In this document: piece by piece, positions 1-9,280 of the stretch | How positions within the stretch are numbered: position 1 is the first letter of the stretch | How the letters are laid out: each line of letters begins with the position of its first letter | Assembly: GCF_001650905.1 (NCBI RefSeq) | Contig: NZ_LXYG01000001.1 | Span: 172,432 to 236,431 of the forward strand | Origin: Balneola sp. EhC07 | GTDB lineage: Bacteria > Bacteroidota > Rhodothermia > Balneolales > Balneolaceae | DNA length: 64,000 bases | Reading direction: 5' to 3' | Program-made: the position numbers and the translations under genes | The notes under the pieces: model-generated | What the model was told of the DNA's origin: nothing | The model's input: the letters and a program-made list of their open reading frames with translations, nothing else | The model's database searches: none

Positions 1-512
1 ACAGATATGGTAAGAAGAACTTTATAAACACTGATTCAGGAAAGGTAACACTTATTTTTTTAGCTCTATTAATTGTTAATTCTTTAGCCATCTTCACCTT
101 TGATTATTACAGAGCAGATACTCAAAGAGAATTGCTTAGAGAAATTCGAATTACCATTGACAGCTCAATTATAGAAACAGAGATCAGAGCAGAGCTTTTA
201 GAGGTTTACAGGGCGTATCTGTTATCAAATGAAAAAGGAGATGATGTATCGGTTATTGAAGTTGCTACTGATTTTTTTGGTGAGCGACTTAAAGATGATC
301 AGAGATTTCAGGTAAAAACAGCTGAACTGGAAAAGGAATTGAACTTTGTTTATTACACAGATCCCGGATCTGATAGCTTTGCGATATTTTCAACAGCACC
401 TCTTTCTCAAAGTTGGGATGATGATTTTGAAAATTGGAATGGTTCTGTTGGGCTTCTTCAAACAAAAACGACATTAACAAAGGAGGGAGTTACCCATGAA
501 AGACAAAACTAA
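1..512 (+). CDS. Membrane-anchored protein of unknown function, 5' end cut off
   Basis: The reading frame is open from the window's left edge (codons in phase from base 3) to the TGA at 512, so the gene starts outside the window. A TTG at 132 is in frame but lies after an obvious hydrophobic segment (bases about 57-105, residues like LIFLALLIVNSLAIF), so it is not the real start. The visible part is one transmembrane helix followed by an acidic soluble domain of about 130 residues with no motif I recognise. The last 17 bases overlap the next gene, which suggests co-translation of two envelope proteins. Function unknown. Confidence 0.6.
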   Translation, partial: RYGKKNFINTDSGKVTLIFLALLIVNSLAIFTFDYYRADTQRELLREIRITIDSSIIETEIRAELLEVYRAYLLSNEKGDDVSVIEVATDFFGERLKDDQRFQVKTAELEKELNFVYYTDPGSDSFAIFSTAPLSQSWDDDFENWNGSVGLLQTKTTLTKEGVTHERQN

Positions 513-1212
513 TAAATGGCTACCCTGGTTATCATCCGTGTTAATAGGCATTATAATTTCCTATGCATTAATTACTATTACTGATTCGTATTCAATGTCA
601 AAATATCCGGATGTATTTTTGCCAAGTACGGTCCCGTCTACTCAAGTGAATGGAATTTCTGTGATAGAATCCATTAACGAGTTTTCGGGAGATGAAACCA
701 CTTCTGCCTTCTACAAAGGAGCAAGAGCAGGAATAACAATAAGCTTAATACTTATTTTTGTTGTTATCCCTTTTTTGTTTGTAAAAGGGACTATCCAATC
801 CGAAAAAAGAGAAAATCCAACAGCACTTTGGTATACCGGGAGTGCTTTAATGCTTATAATTGTTGTTATGCCTATGATTGCAGGAGCGTCTAAGATACAT
901 TGGTTTCAAAATGTAGACAAAAGCTCACAGATGAGCAGAACTCATGATGTAATGCGGATGGAGCTTACCGATGTTTCATTTATAATAGCGGAAGAAATCT
1001 TAGAGTTTGATGACATCTCGGTTTTAGCTGAATTTAATGCTGAGAATATTACAGAAATTATAAATTCAGAATTTCATTACTTGTTGGTTACAAACCCGGA
1101 TGATTCTTCCGCTACCATTACCATTTCTTCAGATAAGGTTAATAATTTCACTGCGACTACAATTATCCGGCCATACTCAGACCAAATTTTTAAATACCAA
1201 AGAACATATTAA
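496..1212 (+). CDS. Putative membrane protein, three transmembrane helices
   Basis: The 238-residue protein has hydrophobic segments near residues 10-28, 77-97 and 110-130, then a C-terminal domain of about 100 residues that is predicted to be soluble. No family motif was recognised. The start is well supported: an AGGAGG ribosome binding site at 481-486 lies 9 bases before ATG 496, a strong site for this otherwise Shine-Dalgarno-poor window. It overlaps the upstream membrane gene by 17 bases, so the two are probably one operon and may act together in the inner membrane. Function unknown. Confidence 0.7.
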   Translation: MKDKTNKWLPWLSSVLIGIIISYALITITDSYSMSKYPDVFLPSTVPSTQVNGISVIESINEFSGDETTSAFYKGARAGITISLILIFVVIPFLFVKGTIQSEKRENPTALWYTGSALMLIIVVMPMIAGASKIHWFQNVDKSSQMSRTHDVMRMELTDVSFIIAEEILEFDDISVLAEFNAENITEIINSEFHYLLVTNPDDSSATITISSDKVNNFTATTIIRPYSDQIFKYQRTY

Positions 1213-1259
1213 GAAGATGGAATTTCGAACATAAGCAATTGGTTTAACCAAAAGATCAA

Positions 1260-2744
1260 ATGCTTATGAAAAATATCAACAGTTACCGAAAGTTTTCCAG
1301 AAACAACAATGAACCAAACGAGAACGGCGATTATGTTCTTTATTGGATGCAGATCAATCGAAGATTCCAGTATAACTACGCTCTTGAATATGCCATAGGT
1401 TGGGCAAATAAATTAGGGAAACCACTGCTTATCTACGAAGGCCTTTCAATTGAATACCCATGGGCGTGTGATCGATTCCACGCATTTATCATGCAAGGAA
1501 TGAAAGAGAATCTGGACTTTGCTGAATCCAACGATCTGAATTATTTCAGTTTTGTGGAACCGGAGATCGGAGCAGGTAAAGGACTGTTCTATCGATTAGC
1601 TGAAAATGCATGTAATGTTATTTCGGATGAATATCCTGTCTTCATCATAAAAAAACACAACGAACGGGTAGCAGATAAAATTGATGTTCCATATACCACA
1701 ATTGATTCAAATGGTATCATTCCACTTGGGGTAACTGATAAAGATCCGTACTCAGCATATCTGTTCAGAAAGATCATGCAAAAACATTTCAAGGAAGGAT
1801 TCACAAATCCACCCAAGAAAGATCCAATCGAAGAGTTAGAGAACAGAGATAAGATCGAATTACCCAAAGATTTTCTGAATGATTATCCAAAAGCAGATAA
1901 GATGCTGGAAAACATAGAAGAAACTATATCCGGGTTAGATATTGATCATGAAGTGGGAGTTATCGAAATGACCGGAACCCGACAAGCAGCATTGGGAAAA
2001 CTGGGACATTTTATTGGGCATAGTTTGCTGGAATACGACGAGAAAAGAAATCACCCCGACAAAAAGAAAACGAGTGGATTAAGTCCCTGGTTACATTTCG
2101 GAAAGATCAGTGAATATGAGATCGTTAAAGCTGCTCTTGATCATCAGCCCGAAGGGTGGACTCTTGAAGATCTTACACCAAACGGAGGTAAGAATAGTGG
2201 CTTTTTTAACGGGGACGGAAATATAGAAAGCTTTCTCGACGAAGTGATCACCTGGCGGGAAGTTGGATTTCATTATGCACATCATGTAAATAATTACGAT
2301 GAATTTGAGTCTCTGCCAAACTGGGCAAAAACAACCATGGAAGAACACAAAAATGACGTTAGGGAATATGTGTACACTTTGGAAGAATTTGAACAATCCA
2401 AAACACATGACGAAATTTGGAATGCCGCACAAACCCAGTTGAGAGAGGAGGGAATCATTCATAATTACTTACGAATGTTGTGGGGAAAAAAGATCATAGA
2501 GTGGACTCCCGATCACCGAACCGCATTAGAATACATGATAGAACTGAATAACAAATATGCGATCGATGGGAGGGACCCAAACAGCTACTCCGGAATATTC
2601 TGGTGCTTTGGTCGATTTGACCGGGCGTGGCAGGAAAGAGAGATCTTTGGCAAGCTTCGCTATATGACCAGTGACAGCACCAGAAAAAAAGTCAAACTGG
2701 ATCAGTATCTTGCGAAGTACGGAAACCAAAAATCACTTTTATAG
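1260..2744 (+). CDS. Class II deoxyribodipyrimidine (CPD) photolyase
   Basis: The product would use FAD and blue light to split cyclobutane pyrimidine dimers in DNA. At 494 residues it has the usual length. The N-terminal part is a Rossmann-like antenna domain (about 25-190). The C-terminal helical FAD domain carries SGLSPWLHFG (about 272-281) and the strongly class II segment IDGRDPNSYSGIFWCFGRFD (about 437-456), which favour the class II subfamily over class I or cryptochrome-DASH. An ATG at 1266 is an alternative start. It is followed by rarA, another genome-maintenance gene, after 56 bases. Substrate CPD rather than (6-4) is inferred from the subfamily. Confidence 0.9.
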   Translation: MLMKNINSYRKFSRNNNEPNENGDYVLYWMQINRRFQYNYALEYAIGWANKLGKPLLIYEGLSIEYPWACDRFHAFIMQGMKENLDFAESNDLNYFSFVEPEIGAGKGLFYRLAENACNVISDEYPVFIIKKHNERVADKIDVPYTTIDSNGIIPLGVTDKDPYSAYLFRKIMQKHFKEGFTNPPKKDPIEELENRDKIELPKDFLNDYPKADKMLENIEETISGLDIDHEVGVIEMTGTRQAALGKLGHFIGHSLLEYDEKRNHPDKKKTSGLSPWLHFGKISEYEIVKAALDHQPEGWTLEDLTPNGGKNSGFFNGDGNIESFLDEVITWREVGFHYAHHVNNYDEFESLPNWAKTTMEEHKNDVREYVYTLEEFEQSKTHDEIWNAAQTQLREEGIIHNYLRMLWGKKIIEWTPDHRTALEYMIELNNKYAIDGRDPNSYSGIFWCFGRFDRAWQEREIFGKLRYMTSDSTRKKVKLDQYLAKYGNQKSLL

Positions 2745-2827
2745 TTAGGATTGAGATTTGTCATTTGTACAGTGTGATTTTTGCCCTGCAATAACATATA
2801 TTGCACATGTTCAACCAATCCAACAAA

Positions 2828-4195
2828 ATGGATCTATTTCAAGATAAAAATGCATCTTCATTTCAAGTAAACGATTCAGGAAATAGTTATTCCGATGAAC
2901 CACTAGCAACCCGAATGCGTCCACAGTCGTTAGAAGAGTTTGCAGGTCAGGAACATTTGGTAGGTGAAGGAAAGATGCTTCAAAGAATGATCGAAAGTGG
3001 GATCATTGGATCATTGATCTTTTATGGTCCGCCTAGTTCCGGAAAAACTACCTTAGCGCATGTCATTTCAAAAGAGATCAAAGCCAGTTTTAAAGTCATC
3101 AACGCTGTTCTGGATGGTATAAAAGAGCTCCGAGCTGTAGTAGAGCAAGCGGAAAAACTAAAAAAGTTGAATGGACGAAAAACCATTCTTTTTGTAGATG
3201 AGATCCATCGTTGGAATAAAGCTCAGCAAGATGCATTACTTCCTCATCTGGAATCAGGGATCATTACGTTGGTAGGAGCTACAACAGAAAATCCATTTTA
3301 CTCATTAGTTAATCCATTGCTTTCGCGATGTCAGTTGTTCGAGTTGTTTCCTTTAACGGTTCCTGATGTAAGAAGAATGTTGGACAGAGCTCTTGCAGAC
3401 GAAGAAAGAGGTTTAGGAGATAAAGACATACAAGCAGATAAAGAAGCATTAGATCATTTAGCTGATTATGCCGGAGGAGATGTTCGAAATGCATTGAATG
3501 CACTGGAAGTAGCGGTTTTATCAAGTAAGAAAAATGAGCAGGGTGAAATCCATATCACCAAAGAGATCGCCGAAGAAAGTATACAAAGAAGAAATGTTCG
3601 TTATGATAGAACAGGAGACGAGCACTACCATTATGCTTCAGCTTTTATAAAATCTTTAAGAGGTTCGGATACTGACGCAGCGCTATATTGGATGAATGCC
3701 ATGTTGGAAGGAGGGGATGATCCTAATTTCCTTTTCAGGAGATTACTCATATTCGCCAGTGAAGATGTGGGAATGGCTGAACCAAATGCGATTACAATCG
3801 TTAATTCCTGTCAGGAGGCATTTATGAAAACAGGGATGCCGGAAGGAATGTATTTTTTATCCCATGCTTGTACGTACTTAAGTATTTGCCCGAAAAGTAA
3901 CAGTACCAAAGGTATTTTTGAAGCTAGTAAAGAAGTACGGGAAAAGGGAGTGGGAGCTGTTCCTCCTTATTTAAAAGACAGAACCGCTAATCGACTTTCA
4001 TCTACATACCTAGATACAGAAAATGCTTCAAAAGATTATAAATATCCTCACAGCTTTGAAGGAAATTGGGTTGATCAGGAATATCTTCCTGAGATACTGA
4101 ATGGGAAAAAGTTTTATGAACCAGGAAAAGAAGGGAGAGAAGGTTTGCTGATAAAGAGATTAAATGAGATTAAAAAAAGGTCTCAATCTTCTTGA
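2828..4195 (+). CDS. rarA: Replication-associated recombination ATPase RarA (MgsA)
   Basis: AAA+ ATPase of the RarA/MgsA/Mgs1 family, which acts at stalled replication forks and is related to clamp loaders. Visible motifs are Walker A GPPSSGKT, Walker B ILFVDEIHR, sensor region GATTENPF and arginine-finger region PLLSRCQ, followed by the helical C-terminal domain with DRTANRLS typical of this family. The start chosen begins MDLFQDK, as in many relatives. In-frame starts at 2801 (TTG) and 2807 (ATG) would add a few residues. The 3' end overlaps the convergent histidine kinase gene by 13 bases. Confidence 0.93.
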   Translation: MDLFQDKNASSFQVNDSGNSYSDEPLATRMRPQSLEEFAGQEHLVGEGKMLQRMIESGIIGSLIFYGPPSSGKTTLAHVISKEIKASFKVINAVLDGIKELRAVVEQAEKLKKLNGRKTILFVDEIHRWNKAQQDALLPHLESGIITLVGATTENPFYSLVNPLLSRCQLFELFPLTVPDVRRMLDRALADEERGLGDKDIQADKEALDHLADYAGGDVRNALNALEVAVLSSKKNEQGEIHITKEIAEESIQRRNVRYDRTGDEHYHYASAFIKSLRGSDTDAALYWMNAMLEGGDDPNFLFRRLLIFASEDVGMAEPNAITIVNSCQEAFMKTGMPEGMYFLSHACTYLSICPKSNSTKGIFEASKEVREKGVGAVPPYLKDRTANRLSSTYLDTENASKDYKYPHSFEGNWVDQEYLPEILNGKKFYEPGKEGREGLLIKRLNEIKKRSQSS

Positions 4196-5466
4196 ACTGA
4201 GTTTAAATTGGGAAGTGAAAAGTAAAAAATGCTCCCCTGACCGGGTTTGCTGTCTGCCCAAATTTTGCCATTATGCCGAACGATCATTTCTTTACAGAGA
4301 CTTAAGCCAATTCCTGTTCCGTGTTCATCATCAGTTCCTTCTGTGCTGATATAAGTATCCGTTTTAAATATCTTAGGGATCAAATCGCTCTTAATACCAA
4401 TACCTGAATCGGATATGGATACAACAGCTTCGTCTCTGTTCTTTTCAGCTGAAATTTTAATTATTCCATCATGAGGAGTGAATTTAAGAGCGTTAGAAAT
4501 CAGATTCCTTAGAACCGTTTTAAGTCCGTTCGGATCTGCACTAATTTTGATATTAGTATTGTCTTTCAGGATCGTAATATTCTTTCTCTGCTGATGGTCT
4601 TGTAGTAAAGCAATAGTTTCATCCAGACATTCATCCAAGTTATTAATAGTATGTTTCATTTCCAGCTCACCAGTTTGGCTTGCAGCCCAGTCGAGTAGGT
4701 TTGTAAAGAGCGTGCTGGTTCTTTTAGTTGTATCAGCGATCATCTTACTATATTCAATTACTTCATCCTTTTTTCCTTTTTGGGCATTTTTTTTGATCAT
4801 TTCACTAAGGCCTGAAATGCCCATAAAAGGAGATTGTAGATCATGAGCCAGAACGGAGAAGAGTTTGTCTTTAGTTTTCACAAGTGAACTTAGTTCTTCC
4901 TTTTTATTAACTAACTCAGTGTTATTCTCACGTAGTTTGGTAATTAGTTTTTCTGTTCTTAGGGCAGCTTCTTCAAGCATTCGAAGTAAAAACAAAATTA
5001 TGTAGAGGTATCCGATAAGAACCAAAAAAATTGTAGCTGAGGAGTTCACTAAAAAAGGATTTTTACTGACTAATAATATTACTCCAAACTGTATGAGGTA
5101 CAATACTGCACTTATAATGAACATGTTCTTATGAATTGTTAATCCCAAAAGAGGCATTATTACCCAAAAGAAAAGTGTGTTCCTGATGTAGAATGAAGAA
5201 AAATCAGGTTCAGCTATTTGAAAGAAAGGAGCTACCAAAAGATTTACTAACAAAATAAGTGCAAACAGAGAAAGGCTGAGTTCGATTTTTGGCTTTTTTA
5301 CTAAATGAAAAATTAAAGCCAGAGAAGTAAAAAAACTGCAGGCAATATTCATAAGTGCAAGCTCATACGAAACGGGAAATAATAACGCGTCAGTTATATA
5401 TCCTATTAAACCAATGAGCCCAATAACAGAAACTATCCTAGGATCTTTTATTGAAAGTTTAGCCAT
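4183..5466 (-). CDS. Membrane sensor histidine kinase with six-helix input domain
   Basis: The 427-residue protein has about six hydrophobic helices (residues 12-160) in place of a periplasmic sensor, then a coiled coil (about 163-200), a HisKA domain with phosphoacceptor His208 in LAHDLQSPF, and an HATPase domain with N box NLISNALKF, G1 DSGIGI and G2 GTGIGLSLC. It probably autophosphorylates and passes phosphate to a response regulator. No regulator is directly adjacent, so it is an orphan by context. Signal unknown. It converges on rarA (13-base overlap). Confidence 0.88.
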   Translation of the reverse strand: MAKLSIKDPRIVSVIGLIGLIGYITDALLFPVSYELALMNIACSFFTSLALIFHLVKKPKIELSLSLFALILLVNLLVAPFFQIAEPDFSSFYIRNTLFFWVIMPLLGLTIHKNMFIISAVLYLIQFGVILLVSKNPFLVNSSATIFLVLIGYLYIILFLLRMLEEAALRTEKLITKLRENNTELVNKKEELSSLVKTKDKLFSVLAHDLQSPFMGISGLSEMIKKNAQKGKKDEVIEYSKMIADTTKRTSTLFTNLLDWAASQTGELEMKHTINNLDECLDETIALLQDHQQRKNITILKDNTNIKISADPNGLKTVLRNLISNALKFTPHDGIIKISAEKNRDEAVVSISDSGIGIKSDLIPKIFKTDTYISTEGTDDEHGTGIGLSLCKEMIVRHNGKIWADSKPGQGSIFYFSLPNLNSVQED

Positions 5467-5645
5467 TATCAGATTGCCTTAAGAAAGGCTTTAAGTATGT
5501 GTAATGTTTTGAAACCTATTTATTCTATACGATTATCGTAATTTCTTTAATAAATTAAAAACTTAGTCGGGCAAATTAACAAACACTTCAAACAAATGAA
5601 TGATTTGACAGGAATATTGTTACTTATGAAAAACTCAATAACTGA

Positions 5646-6185
5646 ATGAATTTAAAAATAATCAGCAGTACAGATCGCCCTAACTCATGGGCACTAAAAG
5701 TATCCCAATATGTGTCGGGGCTTTACAAAACTAAAGATATAGAAGCTCAAGTAATAAGCTTGGAGGATTTTCCATTAGTTGATGTGATAGGTGGTAAATA
5801 TGGAAAAGAAATTCCGTCCATAAAAAAATTCAGAGACCCTATTTTGAATGCTGATGCGCTCATATTTGTGATTCCGGAATACAATGGGGGATTTCCGGGA
5901 ATTCTCAAAATGTTTATCGATTACCTCCCGTTTCCGGGGGCATTTGAAAAGATGCCAATGGCATTTATAGGCGAAGCTTCAGGAGCATTCGGAGCATTGA
6001 GGTCTGTTGAACAATTTCAAATGATAGCTAATTACAGAAATGCACTTCAATTTCCAGAAAGAGTATTTATACCCAGAGTATCAAAAGAATTTGATCCGGA
6101 AACAGGCTTAAAAGATGATTTCAAGCAAAAACTTTTAGATTCTCAGGTTGAGAACTTTATTAAGTTTGTTCGTGATAACTCTTAA
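5646..6185 (+). CDS. NAD(P)H-dependent FMN reductase-like flavoprotein
   Basis: This 179-residue protein has the flavodoxin-like fold of the SsuE/ChrR/azoreductase group: an N-terminal SSTDRPNS phosphate-binding loop (residues 7-14) and the PEYNGGFPG motif (about 79-87) that contacts the flavin. It likely reduces FMN, quinones or other small electrophiles with NAD(P)H. It stands alone on this strand between two minus-strand signalling genes. The last 4 bases overlap the response regulator gene. The physiological substrate cannot be read from the sequence. Confidence 0.85.
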   Translation: MNLKIISSTDRPNSWALKVSQYVSGLYKTKDIEAQVISLEDFPLVDVIGGKYGKEIPSIKKFRDPILNADALIFVIPEYNGGFPGILKMFIDYLPFPGAFEKMPMAFIGEASGAFGALRSVEQFQMIANYRNALQFPERVFIPRVSKEFDPETGLKDDFKQKLLDSQVENFIKFVRDNS

Positions 6186-6886
6186 TTCGACTTTAGCATA
6201 TATCCGACTCCGTGCAGCGTAATTAAGTAGCGTGGATCATCGGGATGAACTTCGATTTTAGCTCTTAATTTTGAAATATGAACATCTACAGTTCTGGTAT
6301 TTGTGCTGTATTCATATCTCCATACTTTTTCGAGTAGCTCATCTCTGGAAACCGGGTTGTTAGCATGAGAAAGTAAATATCTTATCAATTCAACCTCACG
6401 GGCTGTAAGTTCTACAACCTTATCTCCGGGATGGATTGCTTCGCTTTCCGCCAGATCCAGTTTAACTTCACCTAATTGAAGAATATCAACTTCACCTGCA
6501 TTCGAATATGTGCCGGCTCTTCTTAAGCGTGCTTTAATTCTTGCAAGAAGTTCTTTAACCCCAAAAGGCTTAGTAAGATAGTCATCAGCTCCAAGCTCAA
6601 GTCCTTTAACCTTATCGGTTTCCTGATCTTTAGCAGTAAGCATAATAATCGGAAATGTGTACTTAAGTTCACGTACATCTTTACAAATATCATATCCGCT
6701 TTTCCCGGGTAACATAATATCGAGAATCATTAAGTCAGGGTTATGCTCCTTGACCATTTCAACCGCACTTTCTCCATCTTCACTTACAAATACGGTAAAT
6801 CCTTCACCCTCTAGTGTATCTTGAAGTGTAAAAATTAGACTGGGTTCATCCTCTACTATCAGGATTTTAGAACTCTTCTCTGCCAT
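6182..6886 (-). CDS. OmpR/PhoB-family response regulator
   Basis: The protein has an N-terminal receiver domain with acidic pocket E12/D13 and phosphoacceptor Asp56 (LMILDIMLPGKSG), the switch residues TAK and the KPF lysine. A C-terminal winged-helix DNA-binding domain (about 130-234) carries TVDVHISKLRAKI and HGVGYML. It lies 55 bases downstream of the histidine kinase at 6942-8597 on the same strand, so the two form a classical kinase-regulator pair. Target genes are not evident. Confidence 0.93.
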   Translation of the reverse strand: MAEKSSKILIVEDEPSLIFTLQDTLEGEGFTVFVSEDGESAVEMVKEHNPDLMILDIMLPGKSGYDICKDVRELKYTFPIIMLTAKDQETDKVKGLELGADDYLTKPFGVKELLARIKARLRRAGTYSNAGEVDILQLGEVKLDLAESEAIHPGDKVVELTAREVELIRYLLSHANNPVSRDELLEKVWRYEYSTNTRTVDVHISKLRAKIEVHPDDPRYLITLHGVGYMLKSN

Positions 6887-6941
6887 ATCTTCTTAGTTTG
6901 AGATTGTAAAATTGGATAATACTACTTTTTTTTGAGTAGTT

Positions 6942-8597
6942 TTAAATTTCTTGAGTATTAAGTTTTGGAAAAGAGAGCACAAAAGTTGTTCCTACACCAT
7001 ATTCACTTTCTACATGAATATCACCTCCATTCAACAGAACAAGGTTTCTTACAATACTCAATCCTAATCCATGACCTTTTGTTTTAGCAACCAGAGTTTC
7101 TTCTACTCTGTAAAATTTCTTAAATATGTTTTTCAGTTCGTTTTTGCGGATACCAACACCGTGATCCCGAATAGAGAGTTTGATCTGAGATTCATCTTCA
7201 AATAATTTTATAGCGATCTTTTTTGTTTCAAAGCTATACTTAATAGCATTTTCAAAAAGATTACTTAAGATGGTTTCAATACTATCTATATCTACTAAAA
7301 CATTAAAATCAGTTTCCTGTTCGGAGTTGTAATCTAGTTCAAATCCTTTTTCTAATATGAACTCCTCATTCTCAGCCAAATAATTGTCGATCAATACTTT
7401 AAGATCTTGATGAGTTTTATTTATGAGAGTTTGGCCTGCATCATATTTAGCTACGTCCAGAAGTTTTTCGATCATTTTTCTCAGACGAATAGATTCATCG
7501 TAAATATGAGCTCCATACTTTTTAAGACGTTCGGGTTCAGTGACTCTTCCATCAGAAATGTTTTCCCCGGCTGCCTGCATAACAGCTAAAGGAGTTTTAA
7601 GCTCATGGGTAACATTAGCCAGAAAACCTGCTTGCCTCATTGAAAGCTCTCGTTCTTTTTGAGCAGTGTAGAACATGAACAGTAAAGAGCCTACTAAGAA
7701 TAGAACAGCAAAACCAAGAACTATAATATTTTTTCTAAAGGTATCCTGATAAGCAGAGGTGATCGGTGGATTCAGGAAAGCTACTTTTATGATCCAGTCA
7801 CCGAAGAATCTTGGAAAACGTACTCGGTTATCTACCAGATCAACACTAAAATCTACAGACGAGTTATTGGAAGCTAAGACAATATCTCTGCGATGATCAT
7901 GTAGCCATACAATGGTTCCATCATTCTCGATTCCACCAAAGTATTCATAAATGAGTGGTGCGATGAGCTTATTTACAATTGCTTCCTGATCCAAAATAAA
8001 AGTAAAATACCCAATTACCCTGTTCTCGGTTAAGTTGATCAATCCAATATTCATGCTACGATGGGCGTCAAACTCTATCATGGAACGCCATCTGAGATCG
8101 AAATTATTGATCTGAATTCGAGTAGCAGAGCGTATAAGACCAACCCCGTCGCAAACCAAACTGCTATAATCACCGGTTGTTTCCATTTTCATATCACTTT
8201 GATTGAAGTAATAAATGGAGGTGCCGGTTTCACAAGGATCTTTAGAAGCAGGGGTATAATAAATAGAAGAAGTGTAGGGATTATCGGCCAGATCAATAAA
8301 GATCTTTTCTAATGTTTTTGAAATTTCCCCGTTATTTTCCAAAGATGCTTCAGTTTGATCATCTATATTCAGGGGTTTTGTAAAGGGATCATAAATTTTA
8401 CTTTGAACAAGAGCAGTTAATTCTTCGGCTTTCTTAAGCTGACGTTCGCTCTCACTCTCAGTTACTCTTTCCCGGATGTCATAAAGGCTAAAAACATTCA
8501 TCCCGGTGAGTGCAATAATAGCAAACAGGCCTACCATCAGGAGTATCCAGCGCAATAGGCGATTGCGACCAATTTTTTTGGCTGTATTAATGTTCAT
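6942..8597 (-). CDS. Two-transmembrane sensor histidine kinase, partner of the OmpR-type regulator
   Basis: The 551-residue kinase has transmembrane helices at about 16-38 and 290-311 bracketing a large periplasmic sensor domain of about 250 residues. It lacks a clear HAMP and goes into HisKA with phosphoacceptor His331 (FLANVTHELKTPL), then HATPase with NLFENAIKYS, DHGVGI and GHGLGLSIV. It is co-transcribed with the downstream response regulator. The periplasmic domain shows no family I recognise, so the stimulus is unknown. Confidence 0.92.
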   Translation of the reverse strand: MNINTAKKIGRNRLLRWILLMVGLFAIIALTGMNVFSLYDIRERVTESESERQLKKAEELTALVQSKIYDPFTKPLNIDDQTEASLENNGEISKTLEKIFIDLADNPYTSSIYYTPASKDPCETGTSIYYFNQSDMKMETTGDYSSLVCDGVGLIRSATRIQINNFDLRWRSMIEFDAHRSMNIGLINLTENRVIGYFTFILDQEAIVNKLIAPLIYEYFGGIENDGTIVWLHDHRRDIVLASNNSSVDFSVDLVDNRVRFPRFFGDWIIKVAFLNPPITSAYQDTFRKNIIVLGFAVLFLVGSLLFMFYTAQKERELSMRQAGFLANVTHELKTPLAVMQAAGENISDGRVTEPERLKKYGAHIYDESIRLRKMIEKLLDVAKYDAGQTLINKTHQDLKVLIDNYLAENEEFILEKGFELDYNSEQETDFNVLVDIDSIETILSNLFENAIKYSFETKKIAIKLFEDESQIKLSIRDHGVGIRKNELKNIFKKFYRVEETLVAKTKGHGLGLSIVRNLVLLNGGDIHVESEYGVGTTFVLSFPKLNTQEI

Positions 8598-8678
8598 GTA
8601 TATAAAATAGGAGAATCTTTGATCCCATCCATTTTAATGGTGGTAAAAAAAGATGAAGAAAGAAATTGAAGTGATGTT

Positions 8679-9056
8679 CTAAAGCTTTTCGAAGTTTTTA
8701 ACTAAAGATTCCTTCAAAACATCAAATTCGATAGGTTTAACTAAATAATCCAGATAATTGGTTTCTTTTGCTCTTTCCACATGATAAGGATCTGAATTAC
8801 CTGTAATGTAAATTACAGGTACATCTGAGAATTTTCTGATCTCGAGCATGGCGTCAATACCATCCATTTCTCCTTCAAGAGAGATATCCATTAGGATCAA
8901 ATCGGGTTTTATACGTTTTGCAATTTCTATAGCAGTTTTCCCGTATACAAGTTCGCCCTCAGCCCCGTAGCCCAGTTTTTCTAAATAGCTTTCGTAAAGC
9001 AGATTAAGGATGAGATCGTCTTCAACGATCATAACCGTTTTCTGTTTCTTGTCCAT
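8679..9056 (-). CDS. Stand-alone receiver-domain response regulator
   Basis: The 125-residue protein is a single CheY-like receiver with VEDD (11-14), phosphoacceptor Asp57 in LILMDISLEG, the conserved threonine of YITGNSD and the lysine of LVKPIEF. It has no output domain, so it must work through protein contacts or a phosphorelay. It is divergent from the HisKA_2 kinase at 9281, about 220 bases away. Receivers of this form are often partnered with HisKA_2 kinases, so these two may be cognate (inference). Confidence 0.88.
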   Translation of the reverse strand: MDKKQKTVMIVEDDLILNLLYESYLEKLGYGAEGELVYGKTAIEIAKRIKPDLILMDISLEGEMDGIDAMLEIRKFSDVPVIYITGNSDPYHVERAKETNYLDYLVKPIEFDVLKESLVKNFEKL

Positions 9057-9280
9057 AAAATTAGCTCTTCTTAAATCAGCTTATATAATAAGAGGTTTAA
9101 TGGATAAAGAAAATTCTTATTACTAAAGATTTTTAGATTATAATAATTACAAAAAACCTATTTGTTAGTTCTATTTATGGTTAAAACTAAATAAGTTGCC
9201 TCATTTAAGTTATAATAGTATTCTGTTTTGATTTCTAGTAATGTTTTGGGCGGTATTAGGGTACAGTGATTATTTAAAGT

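Noticed and set aside
132..512. TTG 132 as the start of the first gene
   Set aside because: The frame is open to the window edge and an evident transmembrane helix lies upstream of it, so the gene begins outside the window.
4164..4349. 61-codon plus-strand frame after rarA
   Set aside because: Antisense to the ATP-binding domain of the histidine kinase, which is clearly the coding strand.
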